This document shows, piece after piece, positions 15,671 through 23,912 of a DNA stretch of 52,363 nucleotides. The DNA lies in the NCBI GenBank assembly GCA_017858255.1, contig JAFMBV010000016.1, positions 1 through 52,363 on the forward strand. The letters are read 5' to 3'. Within the stretch, counting starts at the first letter, position 1. The number at the start of each line of letters is the position of its first letter. The stretch comes from Bacteriovoracaceae bacterium. GTDB lineage: Bacteria > Bdellovibrionota > Bacteriovoracia > Bacteriovoracales > Bacteriovoracaceae. Below the pieces are notes generated by a model. That model was not told the origin of the DNA. It worked only from the letters and a program-made list of their open reading frames with translations, and did no database searches. The position numbers and the translations under genes are program-made.

Positions 15671-17494
15671 TTATTTCGATTGGCCTGTTTGCTTTAGATA
15701 GGCTTTTTGTCTTTCAAGGAGCGCAATATTTTCAGGCCGGGCCTTTAACATCTGATTAAGATAACCGAGGGCCTCTACATAAAAACCTTTACTTGCGTAA
15801 TAGGACTCTAGATCACTAAGAGCATCGTATGCATACTTTTCCTTAAAGGTTTCTATTTGATTTTTTAATTCTAATGTTTTTTCTAATTCAAAGTTTTGTT
15901 TGATGGATTTATCAACCAAAATAATGGCCTCTTTAAAGCGGTGCAGTTTAAGCATGACTTTAGCTAGTGGAATATAAAGATCAATATCGAGACTTGGTTT
16001 ACTAGAGTTAATATAGTCTGCAACAAAATGGTCCTCGTCCTTTAAAGGACTTAAGTCATTTACATGCATTAGGGAGAGAAGTGCCGCTGAGGAATCGGGC
16101 TCTGCCGCTAGTGCTTCTTTAAAGGCAGCGCGTGCCTGTGTAAAGTTTTGTTCTGAGGCATATTGATTACCAATGGCAATAAGCATGGGTGCCCGTAACT
16201 CTAAAAGAGTTTGGGAGGCCTTAAGAATAATCTTTGGATCTTCCCATTTGGCTATTTGAATAATCGTTAGTGTCGGTAACAAAAGAAAAATAAAGGCTGG
16301 AATAACTGCAAGTGGTATTTTTTTAAAATAAGGACCAACCCAATTCATAAAACACATGAGTAAATAGGATAAGAACATGGAGAAGGCAATCAAGGGTAGG
16401 TTTAGGTAACGATCACTAACGACTGAGATATTATTGAAGTCGTGAAGAACAATGCCTATATGGGGAAAAATTAGGATGATAAATCCTAGGAGAAGTTGAC
16501 CAAACCTTTTCAAGTTTTCTTTAAGAAATAGAGCTATGCAGGTTAGAAGAACAAGTGGTGAGAGGAAGAGCATGGGGGCAATATTTGACGTCTCTTCAAG
16601 ATAGCTAATGTTAAAAGCATTCACTTGATAATCAAATGCCAATTTAAAGGGTAATAAAAGATTGATAAAGTAGGTGGATAGGCTGATTAAGCTTATTTTA
16701 AATCTTAAGAGAAGGGATAATCCATCATAGTAAGTTGTGACAATATCGCTTTGATGGGTAATTAAAAGAAGAAGAGCGCAGATGAGGGCGGCCAAAAGGG
16801 TAAGGGTGAGCCCACGAGACATCCTCCCTTTAGTCATAATGATGAGAAGACTGGCAAATAATAATGTTGGTGCCACCGCAGGATTGGTGAGCATACCCAT
16901 AAAATAAAAGAGAAGGGCAGGCGCTTGCATTGTGAGGCATTGGGATAAGGACCAATTGTCGGCCTCTTCATTAAATTCATTCTTTAATAAGAAACCAACA
17001 CTAAGAAGAGAAAAGCTTGTCGCTAAGAGGGTGCGCATAGAAGATATCCAAACTACGGACTCAACTTGTATGGGGTGAAGAAGGTAAATAAGTACCGCTG
17101 TCCAACAAAGCCACTTCAATTCAATCGATTGAAGCTTTTGACGGGACCAGAAGAGTTCTGCGACTTTAAAAAAAAGAAATCCGTTAAGAGCATGTAGGAG
17201 AATATTAACTAAGCGAAAGTAGCTAGGGGAATTGCCCTTGTCGATTAGGGCAATCACCTTCCAAACGAGAAATGGAATTGGGGTAAGAGAATATTTAAGA
17301 TAATAAAGAAAGTTTTTTAAAGAGGGGTTTAAGACAGTCTGATTATCAAAGATATGGCCATAATCGTCGAAGATAAAGGGAGCAAAAGTTAATGTAGGGC
17401 CATATATAATAAAAGTAATAATGAAGAATATAGCAAAGGGATGAGTCCCAATTTTAGATAACTGTGAAAATATTTTTTCAATCGTACTTTTAAT
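15671..17494 (-). CDS. TMTC/DUF1736-like polytopic membrane protein with TPRs, apparent ATT start
   Basis: This is a multi-pass protein of about 607 residues. Early sequence shows FIFDDYGHIFDN and then SYFRLVNILLHALNGFLFF, HPIQVESVVWISSMRTLLA. These match the TMTC/DUF1736 GT-C pattern (acidic first loop; P.FH..N..LH; HP..VE.V..I..R), suggesting a lipid-linked-sugar O-glycosyltransferase-like role. About ten membrane segments precede a C-terminal TPR-like part (NFTQARAAFKEALAAEPDSS and later repeats). The first canonical start, GTG 17257, would delete the acidic loop and first helix. The frame stays open to ATT 17494..17492, four bases after AGAGGG that overlaps the upstream stop. It follows the DsbA-like gene in one operon. 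Confidence 0.75.
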   Translation of the reverse strand: MKSTIEKIFSQLSKIGTHPFAIFFIITFIIYGPTLTFAPFIFDDYGHIFDNQTVLNPSLKNFLYYLKYSLTPIPFLVWKVIALIDKGNSPSYFRLVNILLHALNGFLFFKVAELFWSRQKLQSIELKWLCWTAVLIYLLHPIQVESVVWISSMRTLLATSFSLLSVGFLLKNEFNEEADNWSLSQCLTMQAPALLFYFMGMLTNPAVAPTLLFASLLIIMTKGRMSRGLTLTLLAALICALLLLITHQSDIVTTYYDGLSLLLRFKISLISLSTYFINLLLPFKLAFDYQVNAFNISYLEETSNIAPMLFLSPLVLLTCIALFLKENLKRFGQLLLGFIILIFPHIGIVLHDFNNISVVSDRYLNLPLIAFSMFLSYLLMCFMNWVGPYFKKIPLAVIPAFIFLLLPTLTIIQIAKWEDPKIILKASQTLLELRAPMLIAIGNQYASEQNFTQARAAFKEALAAEPDSSAALLSLMHVNDLSPLKDEDHFVADYINSSKPSLDIDLYIPLAKVMLKLHRFKEAIILVDKSIKQNFELEKTLELKNQIETFKEKYAYDALSDLESYYASKGFYVEALGYLNQMLKARPENIALLERQKAYLKQTGQSK

Positions 17495-17502
17495 ATTTCC
17501 CT

Positions 17503-18663
17503 CTACTTTTTCTTCACTTGAGATAACTCTAAATCAACAGCTTCAAAGAGACTCGTACCTTCAAGGTCCAGTAAACGACCATTTAAAAAAGCAGTAGGAG
17601 AGACAAGGTTCGGAATGAACTCAAGTTTTCTCTTCGCGCTAATTAGCTTCATTAAAAGTTCGTTTTTAGGGCCCAGATTTTTAGAACAGGTAAAGGCTTT
17701 TTCCTGATCTTCTTTTGGGATTTTTAAGGAAATAAGAATTTTTTGAAAGAAATCTTGAGCTTTTTTTAAATCGTTATTTTTCATGCTTGAGATGGCATCA
17801 CTGCTATTCATCGCGACAGAGTGATAACGCCAAAAGTTTTGCTCGCTGGTATTTTCTCTTAGGCAAAAGGCAGCGAGATTTAGGTAAGAGAAGGTGTCAA
17901 TATCGTTAAAACTCCATGGAATAAATGTCACTCGCAAGTCTTTTAAAGAATACTTTTGAAGGAGAAGACCAAGATCATTCGAAAACTGAGAACAATTTGT
18001 GCAACCATAGAAGCCAATCCAGATGAGGTGATTGGCAGCTTCTTTTTCTCCATAGCTAGGGGAAATGCTTGGTGTGATCAGCCATTCCTCTGGAACCTGT
18101 GGTGAGGAAGGTAGTTTTGCCTGAGATGACTTACGAATCTCGGCAACAACATTAACCATATATTCATAGGCATCATTAGATAAGAGTTCGACTTTTATTT
18201 GCTGCTTAATGACTACAGGATCGTGACCTTTTGCAAATTTGTTCTTATTTTTTTTATAAATACTCTCTACTTTCTCTGCGCCAACTCTTGCCATTGAAAT
18301 CTCTGCTAAGCTTGGGAGTTTTTCCGGATCTACACTGAAGACATCCTTCTTATCTTTAGCTTCTTTGTGAAAGCGAACGAGAAAATCTTTTAAGAGAGTA
18401 TTAATTTTTAGGTGTGAGCGTATTTGTTCATTTTTAATTTGTTTTTGAATTTCTAAGGGAAGGTTATTAAAATTAAAACTTCTTGATTTATATCTTACAG
18501 CATTGAGGTTTTCATCACGTGGCGCCAGTGTTTCAATCTCAACTTTTTGACGATTTAAGAATACATTTTTCTGGGCCTCTTGGCGGCTAATGGTGAGAAA
18601 AACAAAGTAACCCAAAACAATGGTCAAAATAATCACACTAACGATGATATTTTCCCTTTTCAT
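17503..18663 (-). CDS. membrane-anchored DsbA-like thioredoxin-fold protein
   Basis: An N-terminal anchor (IIVSVIILTIVLGYFVFLTI near residues 5-24) is followed by a long charged helical region, a spacer, and a C-terminal thioredoxin fold near residues 205-386. The active site is WIGFYGCTNCSQF (C-x-x-C), and the SPTAFLNGR segment near 357-365 supplies the cis-proline-type loop of DsbA/thioredoxin_4 proteins. The domain is expected to face the periplasm and act on thiols. The long N-terminal region has SurA/PrsA-like charge and spacing and may recruit substrates (inference). Start ATG 18663 has AAGGAAGGG upstream. The next gene begins immediately after the stop. Confidence 0.8.
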   Translation of the reverse strand: MKRENIIVSVIILTIVLGYFVFLTISRQEAQKNVFLNRQKVEIETLAPRDENLNAVRYKSRSFNFNNLPLEIQKQIKNEQIRSHLKINTLLKDFLVRFHKEAKDKKDVFSVDPEKLPSLAEISMARVGAEKVESIYKKNKNKFAKGHDPVVIKQQIKVELLSNDAYEYMVNVVAEIRKSSQAKLPSSPQVPEEWLITPSISPSYGEKEAANHLIWIGFYGCTNCSQFSNDLGLLLQKYSLKDLRVTFIPWSFNDIDTFSYLNLAAFCLRENTSEQNFWRYHSVAMNSSDAISSMKNNDLKKAQDFFQKILISLKIPKEDQEKAFTCSKNLGPKNELLMKLISAKRKLEFIPNLVSPTAFLNGRLLDLEGTSLFEAVDLELSQVKKK

Positions 18664-18772
18664 AAACCCTTCCTTCTAACTCTCAATAATTTCTTTTATA
18701 GACTATTGTAAAAGCAAACGTCGCAAGGCGTAAGAAGAGGAAAAATTGTCGCAGTTTCGGGGAGTTATCGTA

Positions 18773-19438
18773 TTAGCTGAGAATACTCGTAAGGTTTTCG
18801 GCCAGTGTATTTTCTATTTTCGTAATAGGTACAGTTTCATGGTGTTTTTGGAGTTGATAGTAGCGTGTATCAATTGAGATATGTTCATCATCCGTTTCAA
18901 GCAAGACTCTTTCTAAAGGGATTAGCTTCAGAGAATTTTCACAGAAGCTAGACCTCTCTAATGCCCGACCAAGAGAGAAGTAGATACGATTATCTTTTAA
19001 TAGTTGAGAAGTTATGTCGGTATTAGCTCCATAATCGTGAAAGACAATCTTGCCTTTAAAAGGAGTCTTTTTTAAAAGCATAAGGCATTCGGAAAAGGCA
19101 CGTACACAATGGAGAACAACAAAAGCGATTTCATGGGTATGGGCCAAATCGAGTTGGGCCGAAAAGTAAGTCATCTGAGTTTCAAGATCACGGCCTTGAA
19201 GACGATCGAGACCACATTCTCCAAGGCCCACAAAATTTGGTTCACTAAAGTGTTGGGTCAGAGTCTTAAGTGCGACTTCTAGATTATCTGGTAGAAACCA
19301 TGGGTGAAGTCCAATTGTGTAAGGACAGTTATTTTCTTTAACAAATTTAGGAATGGGCTCAGATATTTTAGCATGACTGTAGATAACTTTATCTGCACGA
19401 GATTCTTGAGGGTGATGGCAATGGAAATCTATTTTCAT
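18773..19438 (-). CDS. TatD-family metal-dependent hydrolase
   Basis: This is a short TatD-like TIM-barrel hydrolase of 221 residues; typical members have about 260. Metal-ligand motifs are in order: DFHCHH near residues 4-9, GLHPWF near 43-48, GECGLD near 72-77, VLHCVRA near 107-113, VFHDYG near 133-138, and ETDDEH near 182-187. TatD proteins act as Mg-dependent DNases or phosphoesterases. The start overlaps the stop region of the tcdA gene, indicating coupled expression. Confidence 0.85.
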   Translation of the reverse strand: MKIDFHCHHPQESRADKVIYSHAKISEPIPKFVKENNCPYTIGLHPWFLPDNLEVALKTLTQHFSEPNFVGLGECGLDRLQGRDLETQMTYFSAQLDLAHTHEIAFVVLHCVRAFSECLMLLKKTPFKGKIVFHDYGANTDITSQLLKDNRIYFSLGRALERSSFCENSLKLIPLERVLLETDDEHISIDTRYYQLQKHHETVPITKIENTLAENLTSILS

Positions 19439-20256
19439 TATTTAGATAATAACAGCTCAAGAGCACAATGAGCAGCAGTAAAGCCAAAGCTACCTGTTCC
19501 AAAAGTTGCCGTGCCCATACCCGTGGCACAATCAAGTTTGGCCTGAGATTTATCTTTTAAATCTTTTTTAAAGCAAGTCTTACCTTCATCTGTCGGATAA
19601 ACCGCACGCTCAATAGAGTAAATACAAGTTATGTCCATAGGCCCCGTTCTAGGGAAATCAAAGTCCACTCGTAATTTCTTTTTCATTCGCTTTAAAAGAT
19701 TGTCTTGAGTTGATTCACTGAGATCACCTTTTCTGATGAGAGTAGGATCTTTTTTACCACCGGCGCCACCTACTGTGACCAAGGCAATCTTATTTTGACG
19801 ACAATGAACTGCAAGAAGCGCCTTATTTTTTAGAGAATCAATAGCGTCCACCACAATATCGAAGCCCGGTGCAAAGAGTTCGGCCAATGTGTCGCTCGTT
19901 AAAAATTCCTCAATGGCGATGAAATTACCTTCGGGATTAATTTGTTCGAGTCGCTCTTTTACAACTTGAACCTTGGCGACACCGACTGTCTTTTCTAGAG
20001 CATGAAGTTGGCGATTGGTATTGGTAATGCAGACCTCATCTAAATCGATAAGAGTTATATTTTGAACACCGCTTCGCGCTAATGCTTCAGCAGTCCAAGA
20101 ACCAACGCCACCAATTCCAATGATGGCCACTTTACTTGAGGAAAAAGTTTGTAATGCCTGCTCACCATAGAGGCGAGCGATGCCGGAAAAACGTTGCCCA
20201 TAGGCGTCACTAAGGTTCATATTTTCAACAATATTTTTTTTTACAGGGGTGGTCAT
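19438..20256 (-). CDS. tcdA: tRNA threonylcarbamoyladenosine dehydratase
   Basis: This is an E1-like ThiF/MoeB-fold enzyme that ATP-dependently cyclises t6A37 of tRNA to ct6A. The 272 residues show RFSGIARLYG near 22-31, the ATP-binding GIGGVGSWTAEALARSG near 47-63, the LIDLDEVCITNTNRQ strand near 69-83, GGAGGKKDP near 161-169, and the late TGMGTATFGTGSFG segment. Length and the whole motif order match TcdA/CsdL. ATG 20256 is divergent from the CarD-like gene; TatD follows with a one-base stop/start overlap. Confidence 0.93.
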   Translation of the reverse strand: MTTPVKKNIVENMNLSDAYGQRFSGIARLYGEQALQTFSSSKVAIIGIGGVGSWTAEALARSGVQNITLIDLDEVCITNTNRQLHALEKTVGVAKVQVVKERLEQINPEGNFIAIEEFLTSDTLAELFAPGFDIVVDAIDSLKNKALLAVHCRQNKIALVTVGGAGGKKDPTLIRKGDLSESTQDNLLKRMKKKLRVDFDFPRTGPMDITCIYSIERAVYPTDEGKTCFKKDLKDKSQAKLDCATGMGTATFGTGSFGFTAAHCALELLLSK

Positions 20257-20433
20257 TCTATTAGCAATACATCAAAGTCGATTAAAATGCACCTATGGTG
20301 GGGATTCTTGTAAGTTTTGCTTAGCGTTTCCTAGACTTTCCCATTTTTTTATTGATACGATTAGGAGTACCCAACTTTTTTTAGGCGAAAAGTTTTAACG
20401 CAATGGATTGCTACTTTAACAAAGGAATGTCTT

Positions 20434-20973
20434 ATCGAGACTCAGACAACATCTTCCCTCAAAACAGCAACAACTAAAGAAGTTACGGAGATTTTTGAAG
20501 ACCGCAAATTTTCTCCTGACGATATAGTGGTTTCTCCCAAGTTTGGGATTGGCCGAATGGTTGGCGTTGAGCATATGCCAGGACTTGGACGCTCATTTTT
20601 CACTATTCAAAGCATGCACTCAAAAATGAAGAATATGATTCCTACTGATTCGGATATCCTTATCCGTAAAGTAGCGACTAGAGGTTCTTTTAATCGTTCT
20701 TTAGATCGTGTTCATAAGACAGATGTAAAAAACTCTTATGAAAACCGCAAAGAAAGAATCGCTTGTTACCAAGAAAAGGTTCGTTCTAATCAGGTAACTC
20801 TCGGTAATATTTTAAGCGTAATCAAAGAGATTCATCAGCTTAAAGACAAGGGTGCTGTTGAGCGCCAGTTGATGAATGAACTTCTAGAGACAGTTTCTAA
20901 AGAATACTCATTCGTTTTTGAATGTGATGTTGAAGAAGCGAAGAAAACAATTAAGAAAAGAATTAATCACTAA
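20434..20973 (+). CDS. CarD/CdnL-like RNA-polymerase-interacting regulator, apparent ATC start
   Basis: The N-terminal RNA-polymerase interaction domain reads FSPDDIVVSPKFGIGRMVGVE and ends near SMHSKMKNMIPTD. A helical DNA-binding tail follows (YENRKERIACYQEKVRS, LGNILSVIKEIHQLKD, and others). This is the layout of CarD/CdnL, which stabilise promoter open complexes. The first canonical start, GTG 20527, would cut off the first strand of the domain and has no Shine-Dalgarno. The frame stays open upstream to ATC 20434, seven bases after AAAGGA, giving a 179-aa protein. An out-of-frame ATG at 20427 makes only 16 codons. The non-canonical start is an inference. Confidence 0.7.
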   Translation: METQTTSSLKTATTKEVTEIFEDRKFSPDDIVVSPKFGIGRMVGVEHMPGLGRSFFTIQSMHSKMKNMIPTDSDILIRKVATRGSFNRSLDRVHKTDVKNSYENRKERIACYQEKVRSNQVTLGNILSVIKEIHQLKDKGAVERQLMNELLETVSKEYSFVFECDVEEAKKTIKKRINH

Positions 20974-20982
20974 AAATTAATG

Positions 20983-21020
20983 AAAGGTTGAGGACACTTA
21001 TTGTGGTTCTCAACCTTTTT
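20983..21020. terminator. terminator hairpin between convergent genes
   Basis: AAAGGTTGAG (20983-20992) pairs perfectly with CTCAACCTTT (21009-21018), with T-rich sequence following. It lies between the CarD-like gene and the convergent ATP-grasp gene, whose stop it touches. Confidence 0.8.
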
Positions 21021-22078
21021 TAATGTTCTTTATTCCAGTTAAGTCCCAAGTTTAAAATTTTCTGCAGTACCTTGTGATAGTCCCAACCATTTTCATGAAA
21101 AGAACTCTCAGCAAACTCATCATCTATCGCAATATTAGGGTTGGGATTAGCTTCTATGACGTAAATATTTTCATCAGCATCCATTCTCACATCAATTCGA
21201 GCGTAACCGTTGAGTCCTAGAGATTTATAGGTTCTTTTGGCTATCTCTTGGCATTTTTTTTCTAACTCAGGAGTGAGTACCGCCTTTCCGCTGTCTATGC
21301 CTTTTCTTTGACGATACTTATCATTCCATTTTGCCGAACGAGAATAGAATTCCTTTTCTGGGTTATCGGCTTTTTTATAAAAGACCTCCCAGACAGGTAA
21401 GAGTTCCATGCGATAGTTACCTAGAACACCTACGTAAAATTCCCTTCCCTCAACGAACTCTTCAACAATGGCATCCACGCCAATTTTTTTATGAATGTAA
21501 TTAATTCTTTCAAGGAGCTTCTCCTCACTCGAGACGATGGAGGCCTTAGATAGTCCAAGTGAGGCATCTTCATCGAGGCACTTGACTATAAGTGGGTAGC
21601 GCAGGTTTTTAGGAACCTTGGTTCTTCTGTTTTTTGGAAAGACAGCAAACTTTGGGGTCTTAATCCTGTGGTACATGAGAATTTTCTTTGTGAGTGACTT
21701 GTCCCTTGCAATCATTAGTCCTCTCGGATTACAGCCTGTGTAGGCCATTCTCATAAGTTCTAAATAAGAGACAACATTGGAGTCAAATACGGCCTCGCCG
21801 TCAAATTCTTCTAGTAGGTTAAAAACAATATGGGGTTTAAAAGCTTCAATGGCCTCTCGAATTTTTAAAAGGTCTGAATAAACCCCCAAAGGCTTAACTT
21901 TGTGACCCATGGCCGCTAAGTGGCGAAGAACATCGTATTCGGTAGTCCAAGTGGTTTCTAGGCGATCCTTTTCGGCAAGTTCACCGCCCTCAGGAATTTC
22001 TAATAGACCTTTATGGGCAGGCATTTCTGGGGGCACTAGGTCTGAGTGCATAAGCACGAGAATTCTAAGGGCCTTCAC
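21020..22078 (-). CDS. ATP-grasp ligase, D-Ala-D-Ala-ligase-like
   Basis: Domain order is that of ATP-grasp carboxylate-amine ligases: an N-terminal Rossmann-like domain (LRILVLMHSD to VFNLLEEFDGE), the YPLIVKCLDEDASLGLSK nucleotide-binding segment near residues 161-178, and the C-terminal ARIDVRMD near 292-299 with IEANPNPN near 309-316 for metal binding. At 352 residues it fits the Ddl superfamily but differs from canonical Ddl at the substrate loop (a long RSAKWNDKYRQRKGID stretch). GTG 22078 overlaps the upstream metallopeptidase stop by four bases. The partner suggests peptide or protein modification rather than cell-wall D-Ala-D-Ala synthesis. Confidence 0.85.
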   Translation of the reverse strand: MKALRILVLMHSDLVPPEMPAHKGLLEIPEGGELAEKDRLETTWTTEYDVLRHLAAMGHKVKPLGVYSDLLKIREAIEAFKPHIVFNLLEEFDGEAVFDSNVVSYLELMRMAYTGCNPRGLMIARDKSLTKKILMYHRIKTPKFAVFPKNRRTKVPKNLRYPLIVKCLDEDASLGLSKASIVSSEEKLLERINYIHKKIGVDAIVEEFVEGREFYVGVLGNYRMELLPVWEVFYKKADNPEKEFYSRSAKWNDKYRQRKGIDSGKAVLTPELEKKCQEIAKRTYKSLGLNGYARIDVRMDADENIYVIEANPNPNIAIDDEFAESSFHENGWDYHKVLQKILNLGLNWNKEH

Positions 22079-23115
22079 ATAATGATCCTTGGTGGGCTGC
22101 TTTTTACAAATCCTTCTGAGTTTTTAGTCATCAGAGTGATTAGTTGCTTGCGGCTCTCACCAAGTTTATTACTCACTTTCAAGTTTTCTTGGCGGCAAGT
22201 ATTTTGCACCTCTCGCAACATTTTCTTTATTTTATAATGCTGGAGACGGGTATTTTTGGCAACTTGCCCTATTATTTGAACTTTTGAGTCATTTACAAAG
22301 CGCCAGGCCGGAACTTCACCCTTGAGAGAAAAGATTTTTTTAAGGTCCTTCTTAAGAGGAGATTTTTTGTTGAGTCCAAGGCGTCGTCGTTTTATTTGGT
22401 AATACTCACCCAATGTCATTGTCATTTGAGATATATCATCCATACGGGCCCGCTTAGAAACAATCGGCTTTTCAGATCTTACGTTTTCTAAAATCTCATC
22501 AAGAAGGTTGAGCTTCTTAATGGCCGGCCAGCTAGCATATACACGGCGCCACGAAGAACGGGGTGTTAGCCATACCGCAAAGGTTTCGGCCCAGTCTTCA
22601 TCAGGGTGTGCCTGAGCATAATTGCCGTCAAGGTGGCGCACAAATTGGCGTGATCTAATATTAGGTTGATAAGACACGGGATAGGGTGTGCTAGTAAGGC
22701 CAAAGAGCAACTGACGTCTTTTGTTCTTTCTTAGGTGGTAAGCATTATCGATACAATGGCCAGTTTCATGGCGCATAAGCATCATGCACCAAGCTCGGTC
22801 TCCGCCCTCTGCCTCGCCAATAAGCTCCTGTTCAAGGGCAATTAATCTAGGATGTAGAATGAAAAAAGGAATGGCAAAACCTGGAACTCCATCTGGTGAA
22901 AACCAGTCATCAGAAACCCATACATGGGGTTTTAGGCGAATATCTTTAAGGGCAAGCTCCTCATAAAGTTTCGTAATGCAGCCTTGGGCCCAGGACTTAC
23001 TAAGTTTCAATGGTAGGTCGCAAAGCCTTGTTTGCAACAGATCTTCACGACTGATCGTTCTAAGATCGATACTTTTCTTTGGTTGAATTTGATCCCTTTT
23101 TAGGCCCTTATTCAT
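22075..23115 (-). CDS. putative zinc metallopeptidase (Peptidase_Mx-like)
   Basis: HETGHCIDNAYHL near residues 138-150 is an HExxH zinc motif, and DEDWAETFAVWL near 194-205 offers a third ligand glutamate. The preceding W..D(G)VPGFAIPFFILHPRL segment near 72-93 resembles the conserved core of the Peptidase_Mx family. There is no signal peptide, so it should act in the cytoplasm. The C-terminal 120 residues are lysine/arginine-rich. Its stop overlaps the ATP-grasp ligase start, so ligase and peptidase are made together; they may install and remove the same peptide bond (inference). Confidence 0.8.
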   Translation of the reverse strand: MNKGLKRDQIQPKKSIDLRTISREDLLQTRLCDLPLKLSKSWAQGCITKLYEELALKDIRLKPHVWVSDDWFSPDGVPGFAIPFFILHPRLIALEQELIGEAEGGDRAWCMMLMRHETGHCIDNAYHLRKNKRRQLLFGLTSTPYPVSYQPNIRSRQFVRHLDGNYAQAHPDEDWAETFAVWLTPRSSWRRVYASWPAIKKLNLLDEILENVRSEKPIVSKRARMDDISQMTMTLGEYYQIKRRRLGLNKKSPLKKDLKKIFSLKGEVPAWRFVNDSKVQIIGQVAKNTRLQHYKIKKMLREVQNTCRQENLKVSNKLGESRKQLITLMTKNSEGFVKSSPPRIIM

Positions 23116-23260
23116 AGACTATAAAGTACCAATTTTTAGTGTTCGGTTAAAGAGAAAGTTGATAATTCGGCAAAAAGGTAAAGAGTGTCAAATGTGTTAA
23201 CAGGCCCCATAAAGTCGGATACCTGTCTAATAGTAATGGAGAGTTTCTTCAGCCTTTCAC

Positions 23261-23269
23261 TGCTACAAT
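23261..23269 (+). promoter_or_regulatory. extended -10 promoter, probable leaderless start
   Basis: TG-C-TACAAT ends six bases before ATG 23276 of the lipocalin gene. No Shine-Dalgarno of normal spacing is present. Bases 23116-23275 between the divergent genes hold nothing else I recognise. Confidence 0.5.
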
Positions 23270-23275
23270 AGGCTT

Positions 23276-23833
23276 ATGAAAATGATCCTTCCGGCCCTTA
23301 TTTCCCTCATCTTTATATCAATATCTTCATGTCAGACAGGACCCTATGTTATGCCCAAAGAAATCAAAGAACAGGTAGTTTCTCATGTCGATATTCCGCG
23401 ATTTATGGGGGATTGGTTCGTTATTGCCAGTATTCCGACACCTTTTGAAAAAGGTGTCTACAATGGTCTTGAAACTTATACATGGAATGAAGAGAAGAAA
23501 AGGGTCGATATCTCATTTACCTTCAGGAAAAAGGGCTTCAATGGGAAAAAGGGCGAAATCACTCAGAAGGGTTGGATTGCGGATACCGTTGGTAACTCTC
23601 ATTGGTTGGTGCAACCCTTTTGGCCTTTAAAGTTTGATTACCTTGTGATTGATTTGGCAGAGGACTATAGCTGGACTACTGTTGGAGTCCCAGATAAGTC
23701 TTATGTATGGATAATGGCGCGAAAGTCCTCTATGGGCCCTGAAGATTATCAATTGGCCATAAGTCGCCTAAAAAAGCTCGGTTATAGACTTGATGACCTC
23801 AAGAAAGTTCCTCAAAATGGGGATAAACCCTAA
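23276..23833 (+). CDS. blc: outer-membrane lipocalin lipoprotein (Blc-like)
   Basis: The N-terminus is a lipoprotein signal: charged MKM, hydrophobic stretch, then ISISSC with Cys19 as the lipidated residue; no Asp follows, so outer-membrane sorting is likely. The lipocalin signature GDWFVIASIPTPFEKG near residues 45-60, ETYTWNEEKKRVDISFTF near 66-83 and YVWIMARK near 142-149 match Blc. The 185 residues fit the family. Blc-type lipocalins bind fatty acids and lysophospholipids under envelope stress. Confidence 0.92.
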   Translation: MKMILPALISLIFISISSCQTGPYVMPKEIKEQVVSHVDIPRFMGDWFVIASIPTPFEKGVYNGLETYTWNEEKKRVDISFTFRKKGFNGKKGEITQKGWIADTVGNSHWLVQPFWPLKFDYLVIDLAEDYSWTTVGVPDKSYVWIMARKSSMGPEDYQLAISRLKKLGYRLDDLKKVPQNGDKP

Positions 23834-23912
23834 ATTATTCAATTCACTAAACTTTTCAAGGATTGCTTGCTTAGAGTAAACTATAGGCGTCCTTTTAAAT
23901 TGAGAGTTTATT

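Noticed and set aside
20427-20477. ATG-started 16-codon frame just after the CarD-like Shine-Dalgarno
   Set aside because: Too short, only one base from the Shine-Dalgarno, and unlike any peptide I know; kept only as a possible decoy in the ATC-start finding.
21020-22078. ATP-grasp gene as canonical D-Ala-D-Ala ligase (ddl)
   Set aside because: Coupled to a metallopeptidase, not to mur/fts genes, with an atypical substrate region.
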